52,548 nucleotides of DNA from an uncultured Bacteroidales bacterium (GTDB taxonomy: Bacteria; Bacteroidota; Bacteroidia; Bacteroidales; Bacteroidaceae), in assembly GCA_946060685.1 (NCBI GenBank), contig CAMGOT010000002.1, positions 1 through 52,548 of the forward strand, written 5' to 3'. The notes beneath the pieces were generated by a model. That model ran no database searches, was not told the DNA's origin, and worked only from the letters and a program-made list of their open reading frames with translations. Numbering within the stretch: the first letter of the stretch is position 1; each line of letters begins with the position of its first letter. Made by a program: the position numbers and the translations under genes. Shown here in pieces: positions 51,174-52,548 of the stretch.

Positions 51174-52548
51174 ATGTCAAGAAAAATGACGCTTCTGCTG
51201 GCCGGAATGGCACTGTCAGCCGGGACGGCCTTTGCACAGAAGCAAGTCACAGGTACAGTCGTCGATACAGACGGCGAGCCCGTTATCGGTGCGAACGTCA
51301 TCGTTGAAGGCACGGGTATCGGTGCGACGACGGACAACAAAGGCCATTTCGTCATTAAAAATGTTCCTGCCAAGGCCAAACGCCTCAGCGTCACCTATAT
51401 TGGTATGGAGAAGAAGACGGTCAATGTGTCCGCCAACGTCAAGATTGTGATGTCCATGTCCGATAATTCTTTCGGCGAGGTCGTTGTGACGGGTATGCAG
51501 AAGACGGACCGCCGCCTCTTTACCGGTGCCACCTCAAAGGTGGATGCCGAGAAGGTGAAGTTGGATGGTGTGCCTGATATCAGCCGCGCCCTTGAGGGTC
51601 GTGTGGCTGGTGTAAGCCTGCAGAATGTCTCCTCGACCTTTGGTACTGCTCCGAAAATTCGTGTGCGTGGTGCAACGTCAATCTATGGTAGTTCCAGCCC
51701 GCTTTGGGTGGTGGACGGTGTCATCATGGAGGATGCCGTGAGCGTCAGTGCCGACGATCTTTCCTCCGGCGATGCCGAGACGCTGATCTCCAATGCCATT
51801 GCCGGTCTGAACCCCGACGACATCGAGAGTTTCCAGGTGCTCAAGGATGGTAGTGCCACCTCTATCTATGGTGCCCGTGCCATGGCTGGTGTGATTGTCA
51901 TCACCACGAAGAAGGGACGCGCCGGACACAGCTCCATCAACTATACGGGAGAATACACCTACCGTCGCAAGCCCAACTACAACGAGTACAACATCTGTAA
52001 CTCCCAGGAGCAGATGGGTATCTATCGTGAGATGGAACAGAAGGGATGGCTGGAACTGGCATCGCTCGCCAACAGCTCGTCGTCGGGTCTGTACGGCCAG
52101 ATGTATACCCTCATTGACCAGTACAACAAGACGAACGGACAGTTTGGACTCCCCTATACGGAGTCGGCCATGAACGCCTATCTGCAGCAGGCAGAGTTCC
52201 GCAACACCGACTGGTTCGACCTCCTTTTTAATAATAATATTATGCACAACCACTCCGTCAGCATCGCTACGGGTGGTGACAAGGCCAACCTCTATGCTTC
52301 TCTCTCTGCCATGGTCGATCCGGGCTGGACGAAGGACAGCGAGGTGAACCGTTATACCGCAAATGTCAACGCCACCTTCAACATCTCGAAGTGGGTGTCG
52401 CTGACCATGCGCACCAATGCCAGCTATCGTAAGCAGAAGGCTCCCGGTACGCTCAACAAGAGTGTCGACGTGGTGAGCGGAGAGGTGAGTCGCGACTTCG
52501 ACATCAACCCCTTCAGCTACGCCCTCAACACTTCGCGTACGCTCGACC
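51174..52548 (+). CDS. SusC/RagA family TonB-dependent outer-membrane receptor (3' truncated by window edge)
   Basis: 458 codons are present and the frame stays open. It is not in the ORF track because it runs off the window. Signal peptide MSRKMTLLLAGMALSAGTAFAQ, then a CarboxypepD_reg-like domain at about 23-100 (VTGTVVDTDGEPVIGANVIV, TDNKGHFVIKNVP), then the TonB plug at about 110-250: the SusC/RagA signature pieces FGEVVVTGMQ, ALEGRVAGVSLQN, PLWVVDGVIMED and SIYGARAMAGVIVITTKKG. The barrel begins near 255. Such receptors import large glycans or peptides with a SusD lipoprotein, which should lie just beyond the window. A strong promoter and a long leader precede it. Confidence 0.95.
   Translation, partial: MSRKMTLLLAGMALSAGTAFAQKQVTGTVVDTDGEPVIGANVIVEGTGIGATTDNKGHFVIKNVPAKAKRLSVTYIGMEKKTVNVSANVKIVMSMSDNSFGEVVVTGMQKTDRRLFTGATSKVDAEKVKLDGVPDISRALEGRVAGVSLQNVSSTFGTAPKIRVRGATSIYGSSSPLWVVDGVIMEDAVSVSADDLSSGDAETLISNAIAGLNPDDIESFQVLKDGSATSIYGARAMAGVIVITTKKGRAGHSSINYTGEYTYRRKPNYNEYNICNSQEQMGIYREMEQKGWLELASLANSSSSGLYGQMYTLIDQYNKTNGQFGLPYTESAMNAYLQQAEFRNTDWFDLLFNNNIMHNHSVSIATGGDKANLYASLSAMVDPGWTKDSEVNRYTANVNATFNISKWVSLTMRTNASYRKQKAPGTLNKSVDVVSGEVSRDFDINPFSYALNTSRTLD

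Overview
The window looks like a chromosomal segment of a member of the Bacteroidota, most likely Prevotellaceae or a close relative. The evidence is a SusC/RagA-type TonB-dependent receptor, many lipoproteins with acidic residues just after the lipobox cysteine, T9SS-type C-terminal sorting regions, DUF4493/PCMD lipoproteins, a DUF5686 outer-membrane protein, and repeated promoters of the Bacteroidota form TTTG-N19-TAnnTTTG. No Shine-Dalgarno sequences are evident, as expected for this phylum. The species assignment is inference.

Layout. (1) 1-110: C-terminal end of an Rpn/PD-(D/E)XK nuclease. (2) 616-10211, minus strand: a surface-lipoprotein locus with four DUF4493-type lipoproteins, one PCMD lipoprotein, one DUF4493+PCMD fusion and one outer-membrane beta-barrel. 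The last three genes overlap or nearly overlap. The leader carries two poly-G/C tracts and a tandem repeat. (3) 10212-11866: a long non-coding stretch with perfect palindromes and an array of REP-like repeats. (4) 11867-15688, minus: an rlmL-like rRNA methyltransferase and a DPP-IV-type peptidase, expressed from a near-consensus promoter. (5) 16026-17339, plus: a TauE/SafE exporter with its DUF1634 partner. (6) 17544-31829, minus: a DUF5686 protein, a large discoidin/FIVAR secreted protein, an RlpA-like protein and an alpha-2-macroglobulin-like lipoprotein/secreted protein, separated by intergenic regions that hold a two-copy structured RNA candidate and a MITE. (7) 31830-33170: non-coding, repeat-rich, with a possible insertion-sequence remnant. 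(8) 33171-36339, plus: a WG-repeat lipoprotein and a Sel1-repeat secreted protein. (9) 36753-45456, minus: a secreted protein with three nearly identical OB-like repeats, a POT peptide transporter, UvrA and a T9SS type B cargo protein. (10) 45567-49274, plus: tRNA-Leu(TAG), a U32 protein, RibF, a CPBP protease and a possible tiny secreted protein. (11) 49378-50448, minus: an acyltransferase-like membrane protein. (12) 51174 to the end, plus: a truncated SusC-like receptor with a long leader.

Together the window combines housekeeping functions (rRNA modification, FAD synthesis, DNA repair, tRNA) with a large cell-envelope share. The most interesting items are the DUF4493/PCMD/beta-barrel locus with homopolymer tracts in its leader; a 58-nt sequence found twice just before a terminator-like hairpin with a compensatory base-pair change; and a MITE family, one copy of which supplies the stop codon of its neighbour. 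Start sites, domain limits and identities were read by eye from the translations. No database search was run.
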